Part shown: positions 52,580 through 62,130 of the stretch, piece by piece
Numbering within the stretch: position 1 is the first letter of the stretch
Layout of the letters: each line of letters starts with the position of its first letter
NCBI RefSeq assembly: GCF_035998675.1
Contig: NZ_DASYHI010000015.1
Location: forward strand, 310,001 to 374,000
DNA from: Telluribacter sp035998675
GTDB lineage: Bacteria; Bacteroidota; Bacteroidia; Cytophagales; Spirosomataceae
Reading direction: 5' to 3'
DNA length: 64,000 nt
Translations under genes and position numbers: made by a program
The notes under the pieces: model-generated
Databases searched by the model: none
What the model was told of the DNA's origin: nothing
The model's input: the letters and a program-made list of their open reading frames with translations, nothing else

Positions 52580-53458
52580 ATGATTGAATTACCTGTAATA
52601 CCCTCTGAACGCAAGAAACGTCCCGACTGGCTGCGCGTAAAGCTACCTTCCGGACCTGACTTCCTGCGGGTGCGGCAGCTTGTGGATACCTACAAGCTAC
52701 ATACGATCTGTGAAAGCGGAAGCTGTCCCAATATGGGCGAATGCTGGGGTGCCGGTACCGCTACCTTCATGATTCTGGGCAATGTGTGTACCCGTAGCTG
52801 TAGCTTCTGTGCCGTGGCCACGGGCCGCCCCAACGAGTACGATGTGGACGAACCCCGCCGCGTAGCCGAAGCCATTAAGCTCATGGGCGTAAAGCACGCG
52901 GTACTTACTTCGGTAAATCGGGATGAACTGAAAGACCGGGGCGCGGAGATATGGTACCAGACCGTCAGGATGGTAAAAGAAATGAGCCCCACTACCACCA
53001 TCGAAACGCTTATACCCGACGTAAAAGGGAATTGGGACGCCCTGACCCGCATGATAGAAGCCGGACAGGAAGTAGTTTCGCACAATATGGAAACCGTGGA
53101 AAGGTTGTACCGGGGCGTGCGCCCACAGGCTAAGTACGCCCGCAGCCTCGAGCAAATCCGCCGGACCAAGGACTTTGGTCAGCGTACCAAGTCGGGGATA
53201 ATGCTGGGCCTGGGCGAAACGCGCGAAGAAGTGTTTAAAGCCATGGACGACCTGGTGGCGCACGGGCTGGACATCCTGACCCTGGGGCAGTACCTGCAGC
53301 CTACCAAAATGCACCATGAAGTAATTGAATGGATTACGCCGGAGCTATTTGACCGGTACCGGGAAGAAGGCTTGCAACGCGGCCTTAAGTACGTAGAGTC
53401 AGGGCCGCTGGTGCGATCCAGCTACCATGCCGAGCGCCACGTAAACGTGCCGGTTTAG
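52580..53458 (+). CDS. lipA: Lipoyl synthase
   Basis: A 292-residue radical SAM enzyme from ATG 52580; the GTG four codons before was not chosen. The radical SAM cluster is in CTRSCSFC. The auxiliary cluster is in CESGSCPNMGEC, where a third cysteine ends the motif, and a terminal SSYHAE serine ligates it. It inserts two sulfurs into octanoyl chains to form lipoate. The auxiliary cluster is consumed each turnover, so it needs Fe-S resupply, for which the A-type carrier at 42 is a candidate. The octanoyl donor enzyme is not in the window. Confidence 0.97.
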   Translation: MIELPVIPSERKKRPDWLRVKLPSGPDFLRVRQLVDTYKLHTICESGSCPNMGECWGAGTATFMILGNVCTRSCSFCAVATGRPNEYDVDEPRRVAEAIKLMGVKHAVLTSVNRDELKDRGAEIWYQTVRMVKEMSPTTTIETLIPDVKGNWDALTRMIEAGQEVVSHNMETVERLYRGVRPQAKYARSLEQIRRTKDFGQRTKSGIMLGLGETREEVFKAMDDLVAHGLDILTLGQYLQPTKMHHEVIEWITPELFDRYREEGLQRGLKYVESGPLVRSSYHAERHVNVPV

Positions 53459-53514
53459 GTCCGAAAGCCCGTTAATTAAAACATCCGCAGAATTTTAAAG
53501 GTTGTAATAACAAG

Positions 53515-53545
53515 GGCCTTGTCTATCCATGGCAAGGCCTTTTTC
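53515..53545 (+). terminator. Terminator of lipA
   Basis: A 7-bp stem GGCCTTG / CAAGGCC (53515-53521 with 53533-53539) with an 11-nt loop, followed by a run of five T residues, 57 bp after the lipA stop. Confidence 0.65.
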
Positions 53546-53592
53546 TTTATATTCATCACAAACTACTACTCCTCCCTGGGGAAGGGGGCTTC

Positions 53593-54753
53593 ATGAAACG
53601 ATATGACTACATAATAGCAGGGAGCGGACTGGCCGGTTTGAGCCTGGCTTACTATATCAATCAATCTATTTTACGGAATAAATCTATCCTGATTATTGAT
53701 AAAGAAGCTAAAACTAAAAACGACCGTACCTGGTGCTTCTGGGAAAAAGGCGACAACCATGCCTTCGACCCGATCGTCTTCCGGAGCTGGAAACAAGTGT
53801 ACTTTTACGGGGCCAAAGGCTTTGCCAAAGCTCTGGATCTGGGCGACTATTCCTACAAGTGGATTCGGGGTATTGACTTCTACAATTTTGTCCTGACCGA
53901 CCTGCGTACCAATCCCAATATTACTTTTCTGACGGCTACTATTGAACGAATCCGGGACACGGCCAACGGCGGCTTTGTCATTACTGACGAAGGACAGTTC
54001 ATGGCCGACTACGTATTTGACAGCGTCACTCCGCTCAAACTCGACAATCCCCAGCGCCACAATATGCTCCAGCACTTTAAGGGATGGGAAATAACTACCC
54101 CCCAGGCAGCTTTTGATCCTTCCTGCCCCACTATGATGGACTACCGCGTGGAGCAAAACGGAGTGGGTGTACGCTTTGGCTATGTGCTGCCCATTGATAC
54201 CCACCGGGCGCTGGTCGAGTATACACTGTTTTCGGATAAGCTACTGCAGCCCGCCGAGTACGACGCCGAACTTCATACCTACATCCGCGACTACCTGAAG
54301 ATTGAGGATTTTTCCATTGAAGACGAAGAGTTTGGGGTAATACCCATGACCGACGAACCCGCGGATGACAAGAACCTTAAGTACGTAATCCGGATTGGTA
54401 CTACGGGCGGTTACGTCAAGGCTTCTACCGGCTATGCCTTTAGCCGTACCCAACGCTCCACCCAACTCCTGGTAGGTCAGCTCCTGACGGCGGGGGTTCC
54501 GCTACGGCAGAAAAAAACCATTCGTCAATTTTTTAAAGGGCTCATGGACAGTACTTTTCTCAATGTACTCCTTTACGGCCGCCACCCCGGCAAAAATGTA
54601 TTCACCCGGCTTTACAAACGAAATCCTACCCCCCGGTTGCTGGCGTTTCTGGACGAAGATACCCGCCTGGTGGACGATCTTCGTATAATGTCTACTGTTC
54701 CGTTGGTGGCTTTTACCCGCGGAATGATCCATGCGCTTGTAAAGCGGATCTAA
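53593..54753 (+). CDS. crtY: Lycopene beta-cyclase (CrtY family)
   Basis: A 386-residue flavoprotein. The N-terminal dinucleotide loop is GSGLAGLSLAYY (near 10). KNDRTWCFWE near 43, MDYRVEQNG near 184 and FGVIPMTD near 247 are CrtY family landmarks, and GGYVKASTGYAFSR near 278 is the FAD-contacting C-terminal region. It cyclises the ends of lycopene to beta-carotene. Other carotenoid genes are not in the window. Flexirubin or xanthophyll pigmentation of this order fits. The frame is intact. Confidence 0.9.
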   Translation: MKRYDYIIAGSGLAGLSLAYYINQSILRNKSILIIDKEAKTKNDRTWCFWEKGDNHAFDPIVFRSWKQVYFYGAKGFAKALDLGDYSYKWIRGIDFYNFVLTDLRTNPNITFLTATIERIRDTANGGFVITDEGQFMADYVFDSVTPLKLDNPQRHNMLQHFKGWEITTPQAAFDPSCPTMMDYRVEQNGVGVRFGYVLPIDTHRALVEYTLFSDKLLQPAEYDAELHTYIRDYLKIEDFSIEDEEFGVIPMTDEPADDKNLKYVIRIGTTGGYVKASTGYAFSRTQRSTQLLVGQLLTAGVPLRQKKTIRQFFKGLMDSTFLNVLLYGRHPGKNVFTRLYKRNPTPRLLAFLDEDTRLVDDLRIMSTVPLVAFTRGMIHALVKRI

Positions 54754-55063
54754 ATCAGAATAATCCAGCTTAATTACCCTATAACTCTTGGTTATATTCC
54801 TGAAAAAATTCAATTTTGCACACGTGCATCCAGAAGCTTCGGCGGAAGCGCCGCCCGACGGTACGCCGCCCGACGGTACGCCGCCTGACGGAGCGCCAAC
54901 CGAGCCACTGCTTAAGTCAGAGCGTCACGGTGGTCATGAACGATGCGGGCCTCTGCCAGCCATTCGCAAAGGTCAAACTACGTTCACTTCTGCTCTGCTC
55001 CGGTTGCCGTTAGTACTCAAATCAGTATCTGTTTAATTACATCACTACAATAATCTATACTTT
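54754..55063. other. GC-rich intergenic region upstream of metK, no gene supported
   Basis: 310 bp between crtY and metK, with three 15-bp tandem units at 54851-54895. An 82-codon frame across it (PPDGT repeats) has no family and unusual composition, so it is not called. No SAM riboswitch of a known class could be recognised. Confidence 0.5.
54851..54895. repeat. 15-bp tandem repeat upstream of metK
   Basis: Units at 54851 and 54866 are identical (CCGCCCGACGGTACG), and a third at 54881 differs at two positions. GC-rich and without spacers. Confidence 0.85.
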
Positions 55064-56344
55064 ATGCCTTACCTATTTACGTCGGAGTCGGTCTCGGAAG
55101 GACACCCGGACAAAGTAGCCGACCAGATTTCGGATGCGCTCATTGATAACTTCCTGGCCTGGGACACCAACAGTAAAGTAGCCTGCGAAACCCTCGTTAC
55201 TACCGGACAGGTGGTACTGGCCGGCGAAGTAAAAACCAACACCTACCTGGATGTACAGAAGATTGCCCGGGAGGTAATTCGTAAAATTGGCTACACCAAA
55301 AGCGAGTACATGTTTGAGGCTAACTCGTGCGGGGTACTTTCGGCTATTCACGACCAGAGCGCTGATATTAACCAGGGTGTAGATCGTAAGGTGGAGAACG
55401 AAGACTTTGAAGCGAAAGCCAACGCTCAGGGAGCGGGTGACCAGGGCATGATGTTCGGCTACGCTACCCGCGAAACCGAAAACTACATGCCGCTGGCGCT
55501 GGACCTGGCTCATAATATTCTGAGAGAGCTTTCGGATATTCGTAACAACGAGCCGGAACTTATGTCCTACCTGCGTCCCGACTCCAAGTCACAGGTAACG
55601 ATTGAGTACAGCGACAACCACGTTCCGCAACGCATTGATACCATTGTGGTCTCTACTCAGCACGACGACTTCGACAGCGAAGAGGACATGCTCGCAAAAA
55701 TCAAGGAAGATGTGATCAACATTGTTATTCCGCGGATTAAGGAGCGCCTGACCCCCGAGCTGCAGAAATTATTCACCGGTGACATTACCTACTATATTAA
55801 TCCTACCGGTAAGTTTGTGATTGGTGGTCCTCACGGCGACACTGGTCTGACCGGTCGTAAGATTATCGTGGATACCTACGGGGGCAAAGGAGCCCACGGG
55901 GGTGGTGCCTTCTCAGGTAAAGATCCTTCCAAAGTAGACCGCTCCGCCGCCTACGCCACCCGCCACGTTGCCAAAAATATGGTGGCCGCCGGCCTTTGCG
56001 ACGAAGTACTGGTGCAGGTATCGTACGCCATTGGAGTTGCCAAGCCCTGCGGTTTGTTCGTGGATACAAAAGGTACCGCCAAGGTATCCCTGACCGACGG
56101 AGAAATTGCCCAGAAAATTGGGGAGATCTTCGATATGCGCCCTTACGCCATCGAGCAGCGCCTGAAGCTCCGTAACCCTATCTACTCCGAAACTGCCGCC
56201 TATGGCCACATGGGCCGCCGGAATGAAGTAGTAACAAAAAGCTTCAAAGCCGCCGACGGTTCAGAAAAAAAGGTAGAGGTTGAGTTGTTCACCTGGGAAA
56301 AACTCGACTTTGTAGATCAGATCAAGGAAACTTTTGGCGTATAA
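55064..56344 (+). CDS. metK: S-adenosylmethionine synthetase
   Basis: A 426-residue MetK. TSESVSEGHPDKVADQISDALID at 6-28 is the substrate-binding start, GAGDQGMMFGYA near 126 is the core signature, and GGGAFSGKDPSKVDRSAAY near 285 is the phosphate-binding loop. It makes SAM from ATP and methionine in a tetramer. The length is normal. It is monocistronic and ends with a long terminator. AhcY and cystathionine beta-synthase, which handle the homocysteine formed from SAM, are encoded elsewhere in the window. Confidence 0.98.
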   Translation: MPYLFTSESVSEGHPDKVADQISDALIDNFLAWDTNSKVACETLVTTGQVVLAGEVKTNTYLDVQKIAREVIRKIGYTKSEYMFEANSCGVLSAIHDQSADINQGVDRKVENEDFEAKANAQGAGDQGMMFGYATRETENYMPLALDLAHNILRELSDIRNNEPELMSYLRPDSKSQVTIEYSDNHVPQRIDTIVVSTQHDDFDSEEDMLAKIKEDVINIVIPRIKERLTPELQKLFTGDITYYINPTGKFVIGGPHGDTGLTGRKIIVDTYGGKGAHGGGAFSGKDPSKVDRSAAYATRHVAKNMVAAGLCDEVLVQVSYAIGVAKPCGLFVDTKGTAKVSLTDGEIAQKIGEIFDMRPYAIEQRLKLRNPIYSETAAYGHMGRRNEVVTKSFKAADGSEKKVEVELFTWEKLDFVDQIKETFGV

Positions 56345-56365
56345 TCCATTTGCTTAAAAAGAATT

Positions 56366-56403
56366 ACAACGAAGGCCGCTCAACTTTGAGTGGCCTTCGT
56401 TGT
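56366..56403 (+). terminator. Terminator of metK
   Basis: An 18-bp stem with one G-T pair (56366-56383 with 56386-56403), 22 bp after the stop. Confidence 0.8.
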
Positions 56404-56473
56404 TAAGTACCTATATGTGCTTTTAAATTCCGTAGTTTTTCGTTTTTAACTTTTCATTTTTCACTTCTTCCCC

Positions 56474-57370
56474 ATGCAGCGACGACATTTTATTCAGACT
56501 ACCGCCCTCAGCCTGGGCGCTACCCTGCTTACCGGTAAAGAACTCCTGGCGGGTATCCTGGCCGAAGACCCCTACAAAATGAAAGACCTGCGTGGCGGCG
56601 TGGGCATTTTTACTGAGCGCGGAGGTACTATTGCTTACCTGATCAACAAGCAGGGAATGGTCGTGGTAGACTCGCAGTTTCCAGAGCAGTCGCAACACCT
56701 GATTGCCGCCCTGAAAGAGCGGTCCGACAAGCCCGTTAAGTACCTGCTCAATACCCATCACCACGGCGACCACTCCGGGGGTAATATTGCTTTTAAAGGA
56801 GTAGCGGAGCACGTTGTAGCGCACCAGAATTCCCTCAAGAATCAGAAAGACACGGCTCAGAAGCAAAATTCGGTAGAGAAGCAGCTTTTCCCGGATCTCA
56901 CCTTTACCGACAGCTGGAAGCAGAAGGTAGGCGGCGAGAGCATCCGGATGCACTACTTTGGACCCGGCCATACCAACGGCGATAGTATTATTCATTTTGA
57001 AAATGCCAACGTCGCCCACATGGGCGACCTGCTGTTCAATGGTCGCTATCCTTTTGTGGACATGACCGCCGGCGCCAGTGTGGTGAGTTGGGTAAAAGTA
57101 CTGGATAAAACCTTATTAACTTTTGACAACAAGACTCTCTTTGTCTTTGGTCACGCCTTTGATCCCGAAAAAGTAACCGGCAGTAAGGAGGAGATAAAAC
57201 TGTTCAAAGACTACCTTGAAAAGCTGATAACCTTTGTAAATAGTGAGATAAAAGCGGGCAAGTCCAAGGAAGAGGTACTGAAAGCAACCAGTGTACCAGG
57301 TGTAACCTACATGCAGGGACAAGGTATTGAACGCAGCATAGGTGCCGCTTATGACGAGCTATCTGCCTGA
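56474..57370 (+). CDS. Exported metallo-beta-lactamase-fold hydrolase
   Basis: A 298-residue MBL-fold protein. A Tat-like signal RRHFIQTTALSLGA (3-16) begins it. The zinc ligands are in THHHGDH (H95, H97, D99, H100), GHTNGD near 164 and GHAFD near 230. The spacing matches the general MBL hydrolase group, not the antibiotic-resistance subclass B1. The substrate is unknown. It is convergent with the efflux pump gene across a nested inverted repeat. Confidence 0.85.
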   Translation: MQRRHFIQTTALSLGATLLTGKELLAGILAEDPYKMKDLRGGVGIFTERGGTIAYLINKQGMVVVDSQFPEQSQHLIAALKERSDKPVKYLLNTHHHGDHSGGNIAFKGVAEHVVAHQNSLKNQKDTAQKQNSVEKQLFPDLTFTDSWKQKVGGESIRMHYFGPGHTNGDSIIHFENANVAHMGDLLFNGRYPFVDMTAGASVVSWVKVLDKTLLTFDNKTLFVFGHAFDPEKVTGSKEEIKLFKDYLEKLITFVNSEIKAGKSKEEVLKATSVPGVTYMQGQGIERSIGAAYDELSA

Positions 57371-57466
57371 TAAACCTCACTCCATGCGGCACCCACACCC
57401 GTCCCTTCTCCTAAAAGGAAAAAGTACCCCTCTCCTTTGAGGAGAGGGGCGGAGGGGTGAGGTTTA
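57371..57466. repeat. Nested inverted repeat between the MBL and RND genes
   Basis: Outer arms 57371-57383 and 57454-57466 match at 12 of 13 positions. Inside lies the perfect 10-bp hairpin 57427-57436 / 57440-57449. The right outer arm covers the stop codon of the RND gene. Confidence 0.65.
57427..57449. terminator. Inner terminator hairpin
   Basis: A perfect 10-bp stem CCCCTCTCCT / AGGAGAGGGG with a 3-nt loop, on both strands, between convergent genes. There is no T-run. Confidence 0.5.
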
Positions 57467-60400
57467 TATCAACTCCACTTCTTCGGTTTGTGTCTCTTGC
57501 GACAGTCTCTCTATCTCCCGCATCCGGTCGAAGTTCTTGTGGCGCGACAGGAAGGTGTACATGGCCGGAATTACGTAAAGCGTTAGTACCAGCGAAAAAG
57601 CCAGCCCGCCCATAATTACAATTCCCATGGACATGCGGCTCTTACCCGCCGATCCCAGCGCCAGCGCAATGGGCATAGCGCCCAGTATAGTAGCCAGGCT
57701 GGTCATCAGAATAGGCCGGAAGCGCAGGGTAGCGGCTTCCAGCGCGGCTTCTTTAACATTTCTGCCCTGCTCCCGCAGTTGGTTGGCAAACTCCACGATC
57801 AGGATACCGTTTTTGGTCACCAGCCCGATGAGCATGATCATCCCGATCTGGCTGAAAATATTCAGGGTCTGGTTGAAGTACCAGAGCGCAAATACCGCCC
57901 CCCCGATCGCCAGCGGCACCGTAATCATGATAATGAAAGGATCAACAAAACTTTCAAACTGGGCAGCCAGAATAAAATAAATCAGGATTAGAGCCAGGAA
58001 GAAAGAGAACAGCGTATTGGATGAACTTTCATCATAGTCACGGGAGGCTCCGCTGAGGGAGGTATGGATAGTTTCGTCGTTGAGTTTATCCCGCACCTTG
58101 TCCATGGCCTCGATGCCGTCTCCAATGGTTTTGCCGGGAGCCAGCGAAGCCTGCACCGTAGCGCTCATGTAGCGGTTGTAATGGAACAACTGGGGCGGGC
58201 TGCTTTCCTCTTCTGTTTTGACAATGTTGTCCAACTGCACCAGGGTACCCTGGCTATTTTTTACAAACATACTTTTCAGGTCCAGTGGCTCGTCGCGGTT
58301 GGCCCGGTCATACTGGCCTACCACCTGGTACTGTCGTCCGTTCATGGTGAAGTACCCAAACCGCTGCCCCGCAAAAGCCAGTTGCATGGTTTGGGCAACA
58401 TCCGCCACCGACACCCCAACCGACTTGGCCTTTTCGCGGTCAATCAGGATCTGTAGCTCGGGCTTGCTGAATTTGAGGTTTACGTCGGTTACCGCAAAGG
58501 TAGGGTCGCTGCCTACTTCCTCCATGAACCGGGGCAGGTACTCGCGCAGTTTTTCAAAATCCGGTGCCTGTATAACGTACTGAACGGGTAGTCCCCCGCG
58601 CGAATCCACGGCGATAGTCTGCTGCTGCACCACAAACGCCTTGGCGTCGGGTAGCTGCTTGAGGCGCTTGGTGATCCAGTCGGCAATCTCCTGCTGCGAC
58701 ATATTCCTTTCCTTTCGGTCTAAGAGGGCTATGCGGCCGTTGCCCGTATTGGAGGCGCCCAAGCCAAAGCCATTGGGTGACGTCACGAGCATAATCCCTT
58801 TCTTACCGGGCATGGAGTCCATCAGCATCTGACTTACGCTCTGCACGTAGTTGTCCATGAATTCGTAGGAAGAGCCCTCCGGGGTAGTCATCTGTAGCCG
58901 GAACCAGTTACGGTCGTCGAGGGGGGCCAGTTCTGACTGTAGTCCTTTGCCAAAAAACCAGATCATACCCAGCGTCAGCGCAATGAGCGGAAGGGCCACC
59001 CAGCGCACCCGCAGAAAGCTGGCCAGGGCGTTGCCGTAGTTGGTGGTAAGACGTTCGAAGAACGGCTCTGTCTTTTCATAAAACCAGCTGCGCTTTTGCG
59101 ATTTACGGTTGAGGTAGGCGTTCAGCATGGGCGTCAGGGTCAGCGATACAAAGGCCGAAATAAGTACTGCCGCCGAAATAACGATACCAAATTCCCGGAA
59201 AAGCTTACCCACGAAACCCTGCATAAATATCACCGGTAAAAACACCGAAGCCAGTGTAATGGAAGTGGAGAGTACCGCGAATATAATCTCATTGGAACCT
59301 TTGATAGCCGCCTCAATCGGACTCATGCCCTGCTCTATCTTCTTGAATATATTCTCCGTAACTACGATACCGTCGTCTACTACCAGTCCGGTAGCCAGTA
59401 CTATGGCCAGCAGGGTGAGTACATTAATGGAGAAACCCATCAGGTACATGATAAAGAAGGTACCTACCAACGACACCGGTATATCAATAAGGGGCCGGAA
59501 AGCCACCAGCCAGTCGCGGAAAAACAGGTAGATAATAAGTACCACCAGTACGATGGCAATCAGCAGCGTTTCGCCCACCTCTTCAATGGAGCGTTTGACA
59601 AAAATGGTATTATCAATGAGCGTATCCAGTTCGTAATCGGCGGGCAGCTCTTTCTTAATATCAATCAGCCGTTTGTTTACTTCCTCAGAAATTTCGAGGT
59701 AGTTAGAGCCGGGCATCGGCGTTATGGCCAGGCCGATCATGGGTACGTTGTTAAGCCGCAGAATAGTTTCTTCTACTTCGGGGCCCAGTTCCGCATGGCC
59801 GATGTCTTTGAGGTGGATAGTCTGGGTAGCGGTATTCCTGACGATCATTTCATTGAAGTCCTCCTCCGTCCGGAAACGACCGATGGTCTTTACCGTCAGC
59901 TCCGTATTGTCACCGGCTATTTTCCCGCTCGGCAGCTCTACATTTTCCCGGTCCAGCGCTCTTTTTACATCCTGCGTGGTGATACCCAGAGCGGCCATTT
60001 TGCTGGGGTCCATCCATACCCGCATGGCGTACTTCTTTTGCCCGAATATGCGAATATCACTGACACCATTAATGGTCTGGAGGCGCTGGGCTATTACGTT
60101 TTCGGCGTAGTCGCTTACTTCCAGGTGGGAGCGGGTCTGGCTTTGAAACGTCAGTACAACGATCGGTTCCGAGTTAGCGTCGGCTTTGCTCACTATAGGA
60201 GGCCCGTCAATATCCAGGGGTAGCGAACGCGCAGCCGAACCTACCTTGTCGCGTACGTCGTTGGCGGCCCGCTCCATGTTGGCCCCAATGTCAAACTCGA
60301 CGGTAATCTGGCTGACGCCCTGACTGCTGGTAGAACTGATGGTCTTGATACCTTCAATACTATTCAGTTGCTTCTCGAGGGGTTCGGTTATCTGCGACTC

Positions 60401-60577
60401 AATTATATCCGCATTGGCCCCGGTATAACTGGTCCGAACCGACACAACGGGTGGGTCAATGGAAGGAAACTCCCGCATACCCAGGTACTTAAAGCCCAAA
60501 AAGCCGAACAGGATGATGAGCAGGTTCATCACAATGGCCAGCACCGGGCGCTTTATGGAGATCGTAGAGATACTCAT
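57464..60577 (-). CDS. RND-family multidrug efflux permease (AcrB-like)
   Basis: A 1037-residue proton-driven pump with 12 membrane helices and two large periplasmic loops. It starts ISIKRPVLAIVMNLLII, and PLEKQLNSIEGI near 87 is in the porter domain. The proton relay aspartates are in LVVDDGIVVTENI near 400, and the relay lysine is in GLVTKNGILIVEF near 920. It forms a tripartite pump with the adaptor encoded just upstream. An outer-membrane TolC-type channel is not in the operon. Both genes are co-directional with a 39-bp gap. Confidence 0.95.
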   Translation of the reverse strand: MSISTISIKRPVLAIVMNLLIILFGFLGFKYLGMREFPSIDPPVVSVRTSYTGANADIIESQITEPLEKQLNSIEGIKTISSTSSQGVSQITVEFDIGANMERAANDVRDKVGSAARSLPLDIDGPPIVSKADANSEPIVVLTFQSQTRSHLEVSDYAENVIAQRLQTINGVSDIRIFGQKKYAMRVWMDPSKMAALGITTQDVKRALDRENVELPSGKIAGDNTELTVKTIGRFRTEEDFNEMIVRNTATQTIHLKDIGHAELGPEVEETILRLNNVPMIGLAITPMPGSNYLEISEEVNKRLIDIKKELPADYELDTLIDNTIFVKRSIEEVGETLLIAIVLVVLIIYLFFRDWLVAFRPLIDIPVSLVGTFFIMYLMGFSINVLTLLAIVLATGLVVDDGIVVTENIFKKIEQGMSPIEAAIKGSNEIIFAVLSTSITLASVFLPVIFMQGFVGKLFREFGIVISAAVLISAFVSLTLTPMLNAYLNRKSQKRSWFYEKTEPFFERLTTNYGNALASFLRVRWVALPLIALTLGMIWFFGKGLQSELAPLDDRNWFRLQMTTPEGSSYEFMDNYVQSVSQMLMDSMPGKKGIMLVTSPNGFGLGASNTGNGRIALLDRKERNMSQQEIADWITKRLKQLPDAKAFVVQQQTIAVDSRGGLPVQYVIQAPDFEKLREYLPRFMEEVGSDPTFAVTDVNLKFSKPELQILIDREKAKSVGVSVADVAQTMQLAFAGQRFGYFTMNGRQYQVVGQYDRANRDEPLDLKSMFVKNSQGTLVQLDNIVKTEEESSPPQLFHYNRYMSATVQASLAPGKTIGDGIEAMDKVRDKLNDETIHTSLSGASRDYDESSSNTLFSFFLALILIYFILAAQFESFVDPFIIMITVPLAIGGAVFALWYFNQTLNIFSQIGMIMLIGLVTKNGILIVEFANQLREQGRNVKEAALEAATLRFRPILMTSLATILGAMPIALALGSAGKSRMSMGIVIMGGLAFSLVLTLYVIPAMYTFLSRHKNFDRMREIERLSQETQTEEVELI

Positions 60578-60616
60578 AACAGGTAGTAGTTAAAGATCGG
60601 CCGGATTAGACGCGGG

Positions 60617-61699
60617 TTATAACATTTTCACTTTCACGGGTGAGTTGGCCTTCAGGGCCATAATTCCCGACACAATCAGCGAGTCGCCCGGCTGCAGGCC
60701 GTCTGTAATCTGAATCCGCTGGTCGGTGCGCAGCCCTGTAGTGACCATGGCTTCCTGCGCTTTTCCATTCTTTACCACAAATACCTTTTTACCTTTCAGG
60801 ACGGGAACGATGGCCTCCGTAGGAATCATAATGGCGTTATTATTACCTTCCAGACTGGCCTGTACCTTCACGAACATACCGGGTACGTACCGGTTGCCGG
60901 GGTTCTGGGACACCGCCCTTACCCGCAAGGTTCGGAGTTCGGCGTCCACCTTGGGGTCCACGGCTACTACCCGGGCCGAATAGTTGGCGTTATCTCCGTC
61001 CAGATTCAACCTGACCTGACTACCTAAGCGTACATACCGGGTATATTTTTCGGGAATATTGAAATCAATCTTTACCGGATTGGTCTGTACCAGCGTAACT
61101 ACCGAGGTACCCGGCGACAGAAAAGCACCTTCGCTGATGTTCTTCAAGCCAATGGTACCGCTGAAGGGCGCACGTATTTCGGTTTTTTCCAGCTGCGCCA
61201 GTATCACCTCCTTATCGGCTCCAATGGTCCGTATGTTATTGGCCGTAATTTCGTACTCTTCGCGGCTGATGGCTTCTATATCCAGTAGTTTCTTCTGCCG
61301 CGCCTCAATGCGTTTAGCCAGTTCTTCGTTGTACTCCACTTTTGCCAGCTGCGCTCTCAAATCCTTATCGTTGATCTTGGCGATTAGCTGTCCTTTCTGT
61401 ACGAAGCTGCCTTCCCGGATATTAAGGTTAATTAACCTGCCCGATATTTCAGCCTTCAGATCTACCTCTTCGTTAGGTACTATCGTACCCGAGGCAAAGA
61501 GGGTATTTTCCACCGTCTCCAGCTTCGTCAGATACACATTGACCGGTACGGCCGCCCCGGCCTTATTTCCCCCCCCCTCTTTACCAGTCGCCACTGCTCC
61601 CCCACCTGCTGCTTTTTCAGTATTAGGTTTGGCAAAAAAGAATACTTTCCCCAGTGTCAGCAGGGCAATGACTCCACCTACCAATATAATTGTACGCAT
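60617..61699 (-). CDS. RND efflux periplasmic adaptor (membrane fusion protein)
   Basis: A 360-residue HlyD/AcrA-type adaptor. The N-terminal segment (about 3-22) anchors it in the inner membrane. The biotinyl-lipoyl part (about 60-100, VENTLFASGTIVPNEEVDLKAEISGRL), a short hairpin (about 110-160), and the beta-barrel and membrane-proximal parts (IRAPFSGTIGLKNISEGAFLSPGT onward) follow in the usual order. It is the first gene of the two-gene pump operon. Confidence 0.93.
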   Translation of the reverse strand: MRTIILVGGVIALLTLGKVFFFAKPNTEKAAGGGAVATGKEGGGNKAGAAVPVNVYLTKLETVENTLFASGTIVPNEEVDLKAEISGRLINLNIREGSFVQKGQLIAKINDKDLRAQLAKVEYNEELAKRIEARQKKLLDIEAISREEYEITANNIRTIGADKEVILAQLEKTEIRAPFSGTIGLKNISEGAFLSPGTSVVTLVQTNPVKIDFNIPEKYTRYVRLGSQVRLNLDGDNANYSARVVAVDPKVDAELRTLRVRAVSQNPGNRYVPGMFVKVQASLEGNNNAIMIPTEAIVPVLKGKKVFVVKNGKAQEAMVTTGLRTDQRIQITDGLQPGDSLIVSGIMALKANSPVKVKML

Positions 61700-62130
61700 A
61701 CCAGCTTAATCTTAAAGTACTATATCAATGATTATTCAGCAATTGTTACTTAAATCCAACTTTTTAACCTGAAACTTTTATTAGGAAATAATCAGAATTC
61801 TCAGAATAAAGTTTATGTAAACCTAAAAAAAACAAACAGAAATTCTAGAATTCGGGGCTATAATAATTTATTCGCGCCTGGTACCTCTCCTCTCTGATGA
61901 ACTCAACTCATGAAATATTTCCATTTACACTTTTTTGGGTTCATTACTAAAACAGACCTTCCCTTTCTGTATGTATAGAAGACAAAAAGGTGGAGCATCT
62001 ATCTATACTACTACTATTTTCATGTCTAACCTGAAAGAAAAAGCAGGAACCGGAAACCTGACCCCTAGACATACAATAAGGGACGGCAGGTAATCCGGCC
62101 GTCCCTTACTTAGCTTGTAATTCTCAAAAC
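61700..62130. other. AT-rich intergenic region upstream of the efflux operon
   Basis: 431 bp. It must hold the promoter of the efflux operon. A 12-bp palindrome AATTCTAGAATT at about 61841 and the hairpin at 62077 are the only features. No open frame was accepted. Confidence 0.4.
62077..62108. terminator. Terminator-like hairpin after the polytopic membrane protein gene
   Basis: A perfect 11-bp stem TAAGGGACGGC / GCCGTCCCTTA (62077-62087 with 62098-62108) and a 10-nt loop, 23 bp past the stop codon of the minus-strand gene. Confidence 0.7.

Noticed and set aside
54788..55036. A frame of 82 codons upstream of metK with PPDGT repeats
   Set aside because: No family, no signal, odd composition. 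Most of its regularity comes from the 15-bp tandem repeat.
54754..55063. A SAM riboswitch upstream of metK
   Set aside because: The conserved boxes of the known SAM classes could not be found by eye. A covariance search would decide.
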